49,224 nt of DNA, taken from assembly GCA_045579055.1 (NCBI GenBank), contig JAZNLK010000042.1, positions 1 to 49,224 on the forward strand. The letters are read 5' to 3'. This document shows, in pieces, positions 15,319 to 23,200 of this stretch. The stretch is from SIG440 sp045579055. GTDB lineage: Bacteria; Bacillota; Clostridia; Monoglobales; Monoglobaceae. The notes under the pieces are model-generated. The model was not told the origin of the DNA. It searched no databases and was given only the letters and a program-made list of their open reading frames with translations. How positions within the stretch are numbered: the stretch's first letter is position 1; each line of letters begins with the position of its first letter. Both the position numbers and the translations under genes were made by a program.

Positions 15319-16698
15319 ATGACACAGGAACAAATCAAAAATATAATCAAGAAACAAAACGACTTTTTCAGCACAGGCAAAACCTTGCCAATCAGCTTCC
15401 GAAAAAATGCTTTGGGCAAACTGAAGACTGCACTTTACAAGTATGAAGAAAAAATTTCCGGGGCAATAAAATCAGACTTAGGCAAATCAGCATTTGAAAG
15501 CTATATGTGCGAAACCGGTCTGGTTATCAGCGAAATCAGCTATATGGAAAAACACATAAAAAGCTTTGCGAAAGAAAAACGAGTACGCACACCCCTTGCA
15601 CAATTTGCCTCCAGAAGTTTTGTAAAGCCATCACCCTACGGAACGGTTCTGATTATGAGCCCGTGGAATTATCCTCTTCTTCTCACACTAGGTCCCCTGG
15701 TGGATGCACTTGCCGCAGGAAATACCGCAGTGTTGAAACCCAGTGCCTATTCCCCTTCAACAAGTGCAATTATAAAGGAAGTTCTCGACAGCATCTTCCC
15801 TGAAGAATACGTTGCAGTTGTCACCGGTGGCAGAGAGGAAAACAACTTCCTTCTGGACGAGAAATTTGATTACATATTCTTCACCGGAAGCAAAGGTGTC
15901 GGCAGTCACGTACTTGAAAAAGCCGCTCCGCACCTGACGCCCGTCACCCTTGAGCTTGGCGGCAAAAGTCCGTGTATTGTTGACAGCACGGCAAAAATAA
16001 AGCTTGCCGCAAAAAGAATTGTTTTCGGGAAATACCTGAACTGCGGACAGACCTGCGTCGCACCCGACTATATCCTTTGCCACAAAGCCGTAAAAGAACA
16101 GCTTGTTCAGAGCTTAAAAGCTGAAATAAAAGCTCAGTTTGGCGAATCACCCTTGACCAACGAAAGCTACGGCAAAATTATCAACAAAAAGCATTTTGAC
16201 AGAATTCTTTCGCTGATAGACAAGAACAAAACCGAAGTCGGCGGCAAATCCGATTCCGATGCTCTTAAAATCGAACCCACCGTTCTCAACAACGTTACCT
16301 GGGATGACCCTGCTATGCAAGAAGAAATTTTCGGTCCGGTTCTTCCCATTCTGACCTATGAAGATATTGACGAAGTGATTTCAACCGTTAACTCAAAAGA
16401 TAAACCTCTTGCACTTTACATTTTCTCATCAGACAAGAAGGTAATCCGTAAGGTAACCGCTGAATGTGCATTTGGCGGCGGATGTGTAAATGATGTTGTT
16501 ATCCATCTTGCCACAAGCAATATGGGATTTGGCGGTGTTGGCGAAAGCGGAATGGGTGCGTACCACGGAAAAGTGGGCTTTGATACCTTCTCTCACAAAA
16601 AAAGTATTGTGGACAAAAAGACCTTTATGGACCTTCCCATGCGCTACCAACCTTACAAAAAATCCAACGGAAAGCTGATTCGTATGTTCCTGAAATAG
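15319..16698 (+). CDS. NAD(P)-dependent aldehyde dehydrogenase, class 3-like
   Basis: This 459-residue protein oxidises aldehydes to carboxylates. MSPWNYPLLLTLGPLVDALAAGN near residue 113 is the cofactor-side signature. LELGGKSP near 211 supplies the general-base Glu, and NCGQTC near 242-247 supplies the catalytic Cys. FGPVLPI and FGGVGESGMGAYHG near the end are also conserved. The short length, without an N-terminal extension, fits the class 3 / YwdH-like group. The ATG at 15319 has GGAG eight bases upstream; a GTG at 15310 overlaps that site and is rejected. It follows the alcohol dehydrogenase with only five bases between, so the two form an alcohol-to-acid module under MarR control. Confidence 0.93.
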   Translation: MTQEQIKNIIKKQNDFFSTGKTLPISFRKNALGKLKTALYKYEEKISGAIKSDLGKSAFESYMCETGLVISEISYMEKHIKSFAKEKRVRTPLAQFASRSFVKPSPYGTVLIMSPWNYPLLLTLGPLVDALAAGNTAVLKPSAYSPSTSAIIKEVLDSIFPEEYVAVVTGGREENNFLLDEKFDYIFFTGSKGVGSHVLEKAAPHLTPVTLELGGKSPCIVDSTAKIKLAAKRIVFGKYLNCGQTCVAPDYILCHKAVKEQLVQSLKAEIKAQFGESPLTNESYGKIINKKHFDRILSLIDKNKTEVGGKSDSDALKIEPTVLNNVTWDDPAMQEEIFGPVLPILTYEDIDEVISTVNSKDKPLALYIFSSDKKVIRKVTAECAFGGGCVNDVVIHLATSNMGFGGVGESGMGAYHGKVGFDTFSHKKSIVDKKTFMDLPMRYQPYKKSNGKLIRMFLK

Positions 16699-16706
16699 AC
16701 TCATCA

Positions 16707-16800
16707 CAAAAGACCGTCGTACCTATTTAGGCAGCTTCACTTAGGGATAAACCAAATTAACTTTTTCCTAAGTGAAGACGCTTTTCCCGACGGTCTTTTG
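16707..16800. terminator. Bidirectional terminator with a hairpin nested in a hairpin
   Basis: The outer stem CAAAAGACCGTCG (16707-16719) pairs perfectly with 16788-16800. Inside it lies a second perfect 11-base-pair stem, CTTCACTTAGG (16735-16745) with 16767-16777. The ends give T-rich tails on both strands, so it can terminate the aldehyde dehydrogenase transcript and the convergent spoIIIA transcript. The inner hairpin is not needed for that and may be an insertion. Confidence 0.75.
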
Positions 16801-16802
16801 TT

Positions 16803-17333
16803 TCAGTTCCTGTTTGAAATTTTTATTGCCGTTGGCTTCACTCCTGTCAGCTCCACCACCACATCCTTTATGGTTGCAACACCCTTGGCATCAAGTCCCG
16901 TTGCCTTCACAATAACTCTTACACCTTGGTCGTTCACAAAGGCAACACAGTCTTCATAGCCTTTTGACTTTACCATATTTTCGATTGAAGTTTCCTGTTC
17001 TGCACACTCTGCGTGTTTTTCAATTTTCATGGATGTTTCCCGGTTATCATTTTCAAATTCTGCAGCAACAGCAAGAATTTCCAGTGCTTCCGATCTTGCA
17101 CAATCTCTTTCGTATCTTGTCAACGCAAAAAAATCACTTTCGTTGGGTTCTGTGCTACCGGTTTCTTCGGTTTCTTCAGCTATGTCTTCAACCGGCAATT
17201 CCTCGTTTACCACCGCAACACTTTCGCCACCATTGCCCAATGACCACCGATATACACCTGAAGCAATTACCATTACCGCCAATACCGCAACAAGAACCTG
17301 TTTTCCCCTTACTCCCTTTAAAAACTTTTTCAT
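16803..17333 (-). CDS. spoIIIAH: Stage III sporulation protein AH
   Basis: This 176-residue protein has one N-terminal membrane anchor (about 14-32, VLVAVLAVMVIASGVY) and an outer domain related to YscJ/FliF. In sporulating cells the outer domain crosses the intermembrane space and binds SpoIIQ from the forespore to make the feeding channel. The middle region is acidic and variable; the C-terminal third (KGYEDCVAFVNDQGVRVIVKA and after) is the conserved ring-building fold. The ATG at 17333 (MKKFLKG) has AGAAAGGATGATGG upstream. It is the last gene of the operon and ends two bases before the shared terminator. Confidence 0.9.
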   Translation of the reverse strand: MKKFLKGVRGKQVLVAVLAVMVIASGVYRWSLGNGGESVAVVNEELPVEDIAEETEETGSTEPNESDFFALTRYERDCARSEALEILAVAAEFENDNRETSMKIEKHAECAEQETSIENMVKSKGYEDCVAFVNDQGVRVIVKATGLDAKGVATIKDVVVELTGVKPTAIKISNRN

Positions 17334-17377
17334 ACCATCATCCTTTCTGCCGCTTTTTATATTGCGACGACAAATTT

Positions 17378-17959
17378 TTATTTTTCCGCCGGTGCAATTT
17401 TTATTCTGTGCCCGGATATACCACAAAGAGCTTTCACTGCTTCATAAAGTTCCAGTCTGACATTTTCATTCTCGGCTCCCGTTGCCGTAACAAGCACCCC
17501 TTTGGGTACAGGAAGTTTTTCCTTTGTTACAAATGGTTGCTCTGCAGAACCCGACCCGAACATCAACACCGTTGTTTCATCGGTTGTTTTTACCAAATCC
17601 GAGCCGTCTGCTTTTTCTGATTCCTTGCCAACAGACCGATTGGTTGCCAGAACTTTTTCCGTTCTTTCTTCAAAAACTATCATAACATTAACCGTCCCTG
17701 CCCCCTTAACGGTGGAGAGTATTTCTTCAATCCGTTTTTCCGTCTCTTCCATATACCTCTGTTCCTCTTTGCTCACGTCTGTTTTCGCAACATTCTCCTT
17801 CTCCGTTTTTTCACCACCAAAATCCCCGAAGGTCAAAATTCCTATCGCAATAACTATTGCAACAACAAACCACTTTGTTCTTTTTTCAACATATCCCTTT
17901 TCACCGTCGACCCTGACATCTACTATTTTCTTTCGGTCCTTGAAAAAATCAAAAAGCAT
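17378..17959 (-). CDS. spoIIIAG: Stage III sporulation protein AG
   Basis: This 193-residue protein has a short N-terminal tail, a single membrane helix (about 29-45) and an intermembrane domain. In the family that domain forms a large 30-fold ring. Conserved segments visible are RIEEILSTVKGAGTVNVMIVFE (about 76-97) and PVPKGVLVTATGAENENVRLEL near the C terminus. A strong GGAGGAAGAAAA ribosome binding site precedes the ATG. It lies 13 bases after spoIIIAF and 44 before spoIIIAH. Confidence 0.93.
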   Translation of the reverse strand: MLFDFFKDRKKIVDVRVDGEKGYVEKRTKWFVVAIVIAIGILTFGDFGGEKTEKENVAKTDVSKEEQRYMEETEKRIEEILSTVKGAGTVNVMIVFEERTEKVLATNRSVGKESEKADGSDLVKTTDETTVLMFGSGSAEQPFVTKEKLPVPKGVLVTATGAENENVRLELYEAVKALCGISGHRIKIAPAEK

Positions 17960-17972
17960 TTTTCTTCCTCCG

Positions 17973-18467
17973 TCATCCTTTGACTTCTATTTTTTCCTCA
18001 TCAACACCAAATTTCTCGCCTATAATTTGCTTGACCGTATTATAATTTTTTGTCTCCACATCAACATCCAATACAACCGACACAAACTCAATATTTCCGA
18101 AATTGACATTTGTTTTTTCGCAAACTTCAACCTCCACTTCGGAACCGCAGCCAACAACATTTTCAATTTCCATACTGATTTTTTCGGCAAGATTCCTCTT
18201 ATACAGCCTCAACACTTCCTTCTGCTGAATCTCATCAAAGGACTTTTGCATCTCGATTGCTTTCATATGAGTACTTTGAGGAATATCCACCCGAAATTCC
18301 TCTCCGGAAAAATTCACAATGGGTTTCACCACAGTGAATGCAAGAAGAAGTCCCACCACAAGCTTTACGTACTTCTTCATTTCGCCACCGGGCATAATCA
18401 TATCGCATAAGGAGCCCAAAATAATTATTCCGGCAATCTGAACAATCCACTCCCTAATCAGATTCAT
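17973..18467 (-). CDS. spoIIIAF: Stage III sporulation protein AF
   Basis: This 164-residue membrane protein has two N-terminal helices (about 9-25 and 33-50, KYVKLVVGLLLAFTVVKPI) and a soluble C-terminal domain of YscJ-like fold. MNLIREWIVQIAGIIILGSL is typical of the family start. It is a component of the SpoIIIA-SpoIIQ channel. GGAGATGAG precedes the ATG. The gene is in its usual place between spoIIIAE and spoIIIAG. Confidence 0.9.
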   Translation of the reverse strand: MNLIREWIVQIAGIIILGSLCDMIMPGGEMKKYVKLVVGLLLAFTVVKPIVNFSGEEFRVDIPQSTHMKAIEMQKSFDEIQQKEVLRLYKRNLAEKISMEIENVVGCGSEVEVEVCEKTNVNFGNIEFVSVVLDVDVETKNYNTVKQIIGEKFGVDEEKIEVKG

Positions 18468-18486
18468 TCCGACTCATCTCCATTCT

Positions 18487-19644
18487 TCAGCTTGCTACTT
18501 TGATTATAATTGTCAGTATGATAACAAACATAACCGTAACAGCCGTCACAAGTCCCAACACGCTTGCAATAGCATCCGAAACTCCGGATACGCACTTCAC
18601 TATTTTCTCGTCCGAAATCGGTTGAACCACAGCCGCACAAAGACGGAACATAATCAAGCACGCCGCAATTTTCAAAAGCGGGACCGCCGCCATAAGCACA
18701 ACAACAATTATTCCCAGAACCCCAACAGAGTTTTTTATGACAACACCGCACTTTATGACGGTTTCAACTGTCTCAGCAAGGGAGCCTCCAACCACAGGAA
18801 TAAGATTTGAAGTTGCAAACTTTGTCACCTTCACCGTCAGTGCATCCGCACCGCCGGAAACAATACTTTGAAGACTCATAACCCCCACAAAAACCGTCAT
18901 TACAATGCCTATGCCCCACTTTATTGTCTTATTCATAAACTGCACCAGCTTGTCGGCATTCAGACTGTTTGACAAATTATTTACCAAATTGAGTGCCGCA
19001 GACATCATAATCATCGGAATAAAAAAAACTTCGATAATCCACTCGGTTATTTCAATCACACCCACCATAACCAATTCAAAAGTCGTTGCAGAGACAGGTG
19101 CTCCGCTTGATGCCAGAGATACCAGCATAACAGGCACCATCATTCTCATAAAAACCGAGATATTGTTCACAAGAACTCTTCCGCAATCAACCACCTCAAG
19201 AAGTGCCGCAGCGGTAATTCCCGAAATCACCAGATAGCAAACAAAAAACGCCACGCCGGACATCTCATTGGTCTGAAAACTACTTTGGATATTGGTCAGA
19301 TATGTACAGAAAACCGCAATGGCAACAATCATAACAAGAAGTCTGACTGTGTTTTTCATTTCACCGAAAAGAATATCAAGCCCCTTATCAATCACCGAGT
19401 TCACCGAAAAGACTTCTTTGCCTTCCACCAGTCCGGAAAGTAATTCTTCCGCATCAAACCCGGGAACAACTTCATGAATTCCCGTCCCCTCAAAGTTCTC
19501 CATTTCTTCTGAAATTTCTGTCCCGTATAATTCAGTTTGTTCCCTGAGAATTTCTTCTTCATCAACCCTTTCAATGGGTTCTGCATATGCCCGACAACAC
19601 CAGATAAGCAGAAAAACAATAATCATCAAAAAAAATTTTTTCAT
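18487..19644 (-). CDS. spoIIIAE: Stage III sporulation protein AE
   Basis: This 385-residue polytopic protein begins with a signal-like segment (KKFFLMIIVFLLIWCCRAYA). It then has a soluble part of about 60 residues and about seven to eight hydrophobic helices, with IQSSFQTNEMSGVAFFVCYL and LRLLVMIVAI-like segments. In the spoIIIA complex it is a multi-spanning mother-cell membrane component. The second ATG (19644) is preferred because GAGGG lies nine bases upstream; the ATG two codons earlier is too close to that site. The gene lies in the standard order. Confidence 0.93.
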   Translation of the reverse strand: MKKFFLMIIVFLLIWCCRAYAEPIERVDEEEILREQTELYGTEISEEMENFEGTGIHEVVPGFDAEELLSGLVEGKEVFSVNSVIDKGLDILFGEMKNTVRLLVMIVAIAVFCTYLTNIQSSFQTNEMSGVAFFVCYLVISGITAAALLEVVDCGRVLVNNISVFMRMMVPVMLVSLASSGAPVSATTFELVMVGVIEITEWIIEVFFIPMIMMSAALNLVNNLSNSLNADKLVQFMNKTIKWGIGIVMTVFVGVMSLQSIVSGGADALTVKVTKFATSNLIPVVGGSLAETVETVIKCGVVIKNSVGVLGIIVVVLMAAVPLLKIAACLIMFRLCAAVVQPISDEKIVKCVSGVSDAIASVLGLVTAVTVMFVIILTIIIKVAS

Positions 19645-19678
19645 TTGCATTAACCCTCACGTCGCTCACAGGAAATTA

Positions 19679-20071
19679 TCAGGAAAAACCAATTACCTTT
19701 TCAATCACTTCCAGAAAGTTGTAAAGAACAGGAACTGACATTGCAACAATCATCACTTTTCCTCCAAATTCAATTTTCGAAGCAATTGCCGACTCGCCGG
19801 CATCACGGCAAAGTTCTGCACCAAACTGAACAACATATGCAATCCCTATAACCTTCATTACAAGTGTTATGTATTTCATATCCATTCCGATTCTTTCCGA
19901 AATATCCCTGAACATTTCAAACACCGTCCTGAGTTGCGGCAAAACAGCAAAAAATATGATTGCAACTGTTATCAGTGAAATCTGAATTGCAATTTCTCTG
20001 CGCCAGTTTTTCACAAAAACAGCTAATACCGTTGCCGCAATACCCAGTCCTACAATCCTGAATATATCCAT
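19679..20071 (-). CDS. spoIIIAD: Stage III sporulation protein AD
   Basis: This 130-residue integral membrane protein has about four hydrophobic helices. Conserved features are GIAATVLAVFVKNWRREIA near the start and VIGIAYVVQFGAELCRDAGE in the second half. AGGTGACAG lies before the ATG. It follows spoIIIAC by seven bases and is probably translated with it. The family is required for the SpoIIIA channel. Confidence 0.92.
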   Translation of the reverse strand: MDIFRIVGLGIAATVLAVFVKNWRREIAIQISLITVAIIFFAVLPQLRTVFEMFRDISERIGMDMKYITLVMKVIGIAYVVQFGAELCRDAGESAIASKIEFGGKVMIVAMSVPVLYNFLEVIEKVIGFS

Positions 20072-20078
20072 CTGTCAC

Positions 20079-20276
20079 CTACAAATCAAAAACCGACTTT
20101 ATCGTTTCAAACAAAAGACTGATTTTGTCTATCACCATAAACAAAACAACCACAAGTCCGGCAAGAGTTGTCATCATAGCCTGGTCTTCTCTGCCGCTAC
20201 GTACCAGAAGCTGATTCAGGACAGCAACCAGAATTCCGATTGCCGCAACCTTGAAAATCAAATCAACACCGTCCAC
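20079..20276 (-). CDS. spoIIIAC: Stage III sporulation protein AC
   Basis: This 65-residue protein has two membrane helices separated by a short polar loop containing RSGREDQAMM, the most conserved part of the family. It starts at GTG, seven bases after a perfect GGAGG. The ATG inside that SD is out of frame. It sits between spoIIIAB and spoIIIAD as in Bacillus and Clostridium. Confidence 0.92.
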   Translation of the reverse strand: MDGVDLIFKVAAIGILVAVLNQLLVRSGREDQAMMTTLAGLVVVLFMVIDKISLLFETIKSVFDL

Positions 20277-20316
20277 AAACCATCCTCCTCTTTTGTGTTT
20301 TTATTTCCACAAAGTT

Positions 20317-20838
20317 TCAAAGCAAAACAATAACAATAAAAATACCCGTCAAGAAGCCCAGACCCCGATACATTTTTGCATTTGAAGTTGCCTGAGTTCT
20401 GGCTTCTTCTTCAGCAACCTTCAGTCTCATCAGCACCGCTCTGATATTGTTTTTTTCGCTGGTGCGATCACCACACCCCAATGTTTTCGAAAACTCAAGT
20501 ATAATCTTTATATCATCGTCGGTAAGATTCAGTTCACTTCTGAACCGTTCCAGAGCCTTTTTCCACACCGAATACATATCAGCACACCGTTGCTCCCGAA
20601 GTTGTGTGGATATATATTCCAGCACCGACTTCATACAGCCCTCAAGGTTTCCGCCAATCCGTTTCAAAGACTCCCCTATGGGTATATTAGAAAACTCTAT
20701 ATCAAATTCCAACTGTTTTATCACGTTTTGAAACTCCTCAAGTCTGCATACCCTCTTCTTCAAAGCCGAAGCGAAAATAATTCCCAAAAAACCGCATCCT
20801 GCCATAATCGTCACACTTGCCGCAAGTCGCATAATCAA
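20317..20838 (-). CDS. spoIIIAB: Stage III sporulation protein AB
   Basis: This 173-residue protein has a hydrophobic helix at each end and a helical cytoplasmic region resembling type II secretion GspF domains. Characteristic segments are RVCRLEEFQNVIKQLEFDIEF (split by short turns) near residue 30, LGCGDRTSEKNNI near 122 and KMYRGLGFLTGIFIVIVLL at the C terminus. The start is taken as TTG at 20838, which overlaps the spoIIIAA stop as TTGA and has GGTGA upstream. An ATG two codons later is the alternative. Confidence 0.9.
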   Translation of the reverse strand: MIMRLAASVTIMAGCGFLGIIFASALKKRVCRLEEFQNVIKQLEFDIEFSNIPIGESLKRIGGNLEGCMKSVLEYISTQLREQRCADMYSVWKKALERFRSELNLTDDDIKIILEFSKTLGCGDRTSEKNNIRAVLMRLKVAEEEARTQATSNAKMYRGLGFLTGIFIVIVLL

Positions 20839-21767
20839 GTTTTTGTCACCGTGACCTTTCCAATTATCCTCGTATTCAGCCCCACCCCTTCCTTTTGCAG
20901 AACAACAATCTGTCCGAAACCAATCCCGTCCAGAAGCGGTTTTATATTCTCACGTTGCATAACCTCACGGGCAGAACTTCCGTGTGTACTTGCAACAACA
21001 GCAACGCCTGTGCCGAAACATTGCATCAATGCATCCGAATCTTCTTTTGTGGAAATCTCATCAGTCACCATAAGCTGAGGCGACATTGTCCTCAGCATCA
21101 TAATCACCGCCTCGCTTTTGGGTGCATTTTCAATCACATCAGTTTGCAGCCCCACATCGTTTTGGGGGACGCCCTTGAACATTGCAGCAAGTTCCCCACG
21201 CTCATCAATTAAAGCAGTTTTTGTTCCTCTGTCGGAAATTTGTCTGGCAATATCCCGAAGAACAGTGGTTTTTCCACCCATAGGCGGCGAAACAATCAAT
21301 GTGTTCACAATTCCTCCCGGAGTCAGAATGCTGTCTATTATTTGGTTTGCTGCTCCAATGACTTCACGGGCAATACGAATATTAATTGAGCTTATCTCCC
21401 GAAAATTCTCTATTCTCCTTCCATTCGTAACAACACGTCCGGAAAAACCCACTCTATGCCCACCTTTTACAGTAACAAAGCCTTGTTTAATCTCATCCAT
21501 AAATGCATAAACTGAATTTTCACAAACCGCCTGAAATATCAACCGCACATCCGCATCCGTTACCGTATATGCACCGCCGATTGCCGGAGAAATGCTTCCA
21601 TCAACACACACCGAAAAGCTACCGCTCGATGTAATGACTATCAGGGGCATTCCTTGTCTGATACGGATTTCCTGCAAGTTTTCGCCTACTGCATCAAAAA
21701 CTTTTTCCATCATTTTTCTGATATGTCCCGGCAGATATTCCAGAACCTCAGTATATCTTGTGTTCAT
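20835..21767 (-). CDS. spoIIIAA: Stage III sporulation protein AA, ATPase
   Basis: This 310-residue ATPase of the type II/IV secretion class is thought to power the mother cell-to-forespore channel. Walker A is SPPMGGKTT near residue 155-163, Walker B is LMVTDEIS near 230, and ASTHGSS near 258 is the conserved switch region. The ATG at 21767 (MNTRYTEVLEYLPGHI) has AAGGGGACTTGAGA upstream and matches the family start. It is the first gene of the complete spoIIIAA-AH operon. hflX upstream has its own terminator, so spoIIIA needs its own promoter in the short gap between them. Confidence 0.95.
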   Translation of the reverse strand: MNTRYTEVLEYLPGHIRKMMEKVFDAVGENLQEIRIRQGMPLIVITSSGSFSVCVDGSISPAIGGAYTVTDADVRLIFQAVCENSVYAFMDEIKQGFVTVKGGHRVGFSGRVVTNGRRIENFREISSINIRIAREVIGAANQIIDSILTPGGIVNTLIVSPPMGGKTTVLRDIARQISDRGTKTALIDERGELAAMFKGVPQNDVGLQTDVIENAPKSEAVIMMLRTMSPQLMVTDEISTKEDSDALMQCFGTGVAVVASTHGSSAREVMQRENIKPLLDGIGFGQIVVLQKEGVGLNTRIIGKVTVTKT

Positions 21768-21799
21768 TCTCAAGTCCCCTTTTCTTAAATATTTATTAA

Positions 21800-21828
21800 T
21801 ATATATGGGGCTTTGTCCGCAAATAGAA
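21800..21828 (-). promoter_or_regulatory. Candidate sigma-E promoter of spoIIIA
   Basis: TTCTATT (21822-21828), a 14-base spacer and CATATATA (21800-21807) resemble the sigma-E consensus (KmATATT and CATACAhT) with several mismatches. This is the only space between the hflX terminator and spoIIIAA, and spoIIIA is sigma-E controlled in Bacillus. Confidence 0.4.
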
Positions 21829-21831
21829 CAC

Positions 21832-21855
21832 AAAAAAAGGAGCTTTCGCTCCTTT
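21832..21855 (-). terminator. Rho-independent terminator after hflX
   Basis: An 8-base-pair stem AAAGGAGC / GCTCCTTT with a TTTC loop is followed on the minus strand by a T run. It isolates spoIIIA from hflX. Confidence 0.85.
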
Positions 21856-21860
21856 CAAAA

Positions 21861-23105
21861 TCACAATATATATTTTTCCACCTTGTCGCCTATTGTTATA
21901 TCCACCAACGCATCCGCCAGGATGCCTTCTTCTTCGTACTTTTCCTCAAAAACCTTTCCCTTCTGACGTATCAGGTTGAGCAATCCCGCCTCTGCGTATG
22001 GTATCAACAACCTCAGACGCTTGACCGTCGGTGTCAGTCCTTCTGCAATAGCATTCAGGAGTTTTTCAAATCCGTAGCCTGTTTTTGCCGAAATAAAAAC
22101 CGTTTTTTCACCCATCACAACAGTTTCATCACCCAGAACGTCGCATTTATTTGCAACCGTCAGCATAGGAATCTCAGAACCTCCCAGTTCCGCAATCAGA
22201 TCGACGGTTATTTTCAACTGTTCGTCCACCTCGGGGGAAGAAATATCACATACATTAAGAATCAAATCAGCATTTATAGCTTCTTCCAAAGTGGACTTGA
22301 ATGCCTCCACCAGATTATGCGGAAGTCGGCTCACAAGACCAACCGTATCAATGAGCATAACAGTTCTTCCGTCAGGAAGTTCCAATGCTCTTGCCGTGGG
22401 ATCAAGGGTTGCAAAAAGCATATTTTCCGCAAGAACCCCGGCCTCGGTAAGTGCATTGAGAAGTGTTGACTTGCCCACATTGGTATATCCAACAATGGCA
22501 ACCGTTATGACACCATCCTTGCGACGTCTTGCATGAGCATATTCACGACGTTTTGAAAGTTCCTTCAACTGACCTTCCAGTTTTTGAATCCGACTGCGTA
22601 TATAACGTTTGTCTGTTTCAAGCTTTGCTTCGCCCGGACCACGGGAACCGATTCCGCCGCCCTGGCGTGACAGAACACGCCCCATCCCCGAAAGCCTCGG
22701 TAGCCTGTACTTCAGTTGTGCCAGTTCCACCTGCAATCTTCCTTCCGCCGACTTAGCTCTCTGAGCAAAAATATCAAGAATCAGCGTTGTTCTGTCAATG
22801 ACATCAACATCTGTCACATCCTCAATATTTCGCATCTGCGAAGCCGTCAGTTCATGATTGAAAATAACCATATCAATCTCATTATTTTTGCAAAACTCCG
22901 CAAGTTCTGCAAGCTTGCCGGTACCAATACAAGTAGCAGGCTCAAAACGTGTGGTTCTCTGCACAAAATGAGCAACGGTGTCCGCCCCTGCGGTATCCGC
23001 AAGATTTTCAAGTTCCTCCATTGAATAGTCCATATCAAACTCGCCCGTATCAACAGCACACAGCACCGCACGGGGTCTTTTTTGGTTTTCGGTTGTGTTT
23101 ACCAT
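21861..23105 (-). CDS. hflX: GTPase HflX
   Basis: This 414-residue ribosome-associated GTPase splits or rescues stalled 50S-containing particles under stress. The N-terminal HflX domain has GTGKLAELAE near residue 60 and the family signature RQGGGIGSRGPGEAKLETD near 145-163. A coiled-coil KLEGQLKEL region follows. The G domain has G1 GYTNVGKST near 200, G3 DTVG near 250 and G4 NKCD near 318. The ATG at 23105 has GAGGAGAAGCTT upstream. It is monocistronic, with its own promoter and terminator. Confidence 0.95.
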   Translation of the reverse strand: MVNTTENQKRPRAVLCAVDTGEFDMDYSMEELENLADTAGADTVAHFVQRTTRFEPATCIGTGKLAELAEFCKNNEIDMVIFNHELTASQMRNIEDVTDVDVIDRTTLILDIFAQRAKSAEGRLQVELAQLKYRLPRLSGMGRVLSRQGGGIGSRGPGEAKLETDKRYIRSRIQKLEGQLKELSKRREYAHARRRKDGVITVAIVGYTNVGKSTLLNALTEAGVLAENMLFATLDPTARALELPDGRTVMLIDTVGLVSRLPHNLVEAFKSTLEEAINADLILNVCDISSPEVDEQLKITVDLIAELGGSEIPMLTVANKCDVLGDETVVMGEKTVFISAKTGYGFEKLLNAIAEGLTPTVKRLRLLIPYAEAGLLNLIRQKGKVFEEKYEEEGILADALVDITIGDKVEKYIL

Positions 23106-23133
23106 AAGCTTCTCCTCGTTTGTTAATAGTTTT

Positions 23134-23162
23134 ATTCTATCACAAAACACTGAATTAAACAA
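23134..23162 (-). promoter_or_regulatory. Sigma-A promoter of hflX
   Basis: TTGTTT (23157-23162) and TAGAAT (23134-23139) with a 17-base spacer; TGA before the -10 box makes it an extended -10 promoter. Confidence 0.65.
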
Positions 23163-23190
23163 TAGAAAACGGCAATCTTTCGACTGCCGC
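23162..23190 (-). terminator. Terminator after glmM
   Basis: On the minus strand CGGCA and TGCCG enclose an inner stem capped by GAAA, followed by TTTTC. It begins 11 bases after the glmM stop codon. Confidence 0.65.
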
Positions 23191-23200
23191 TTCAGATTTT

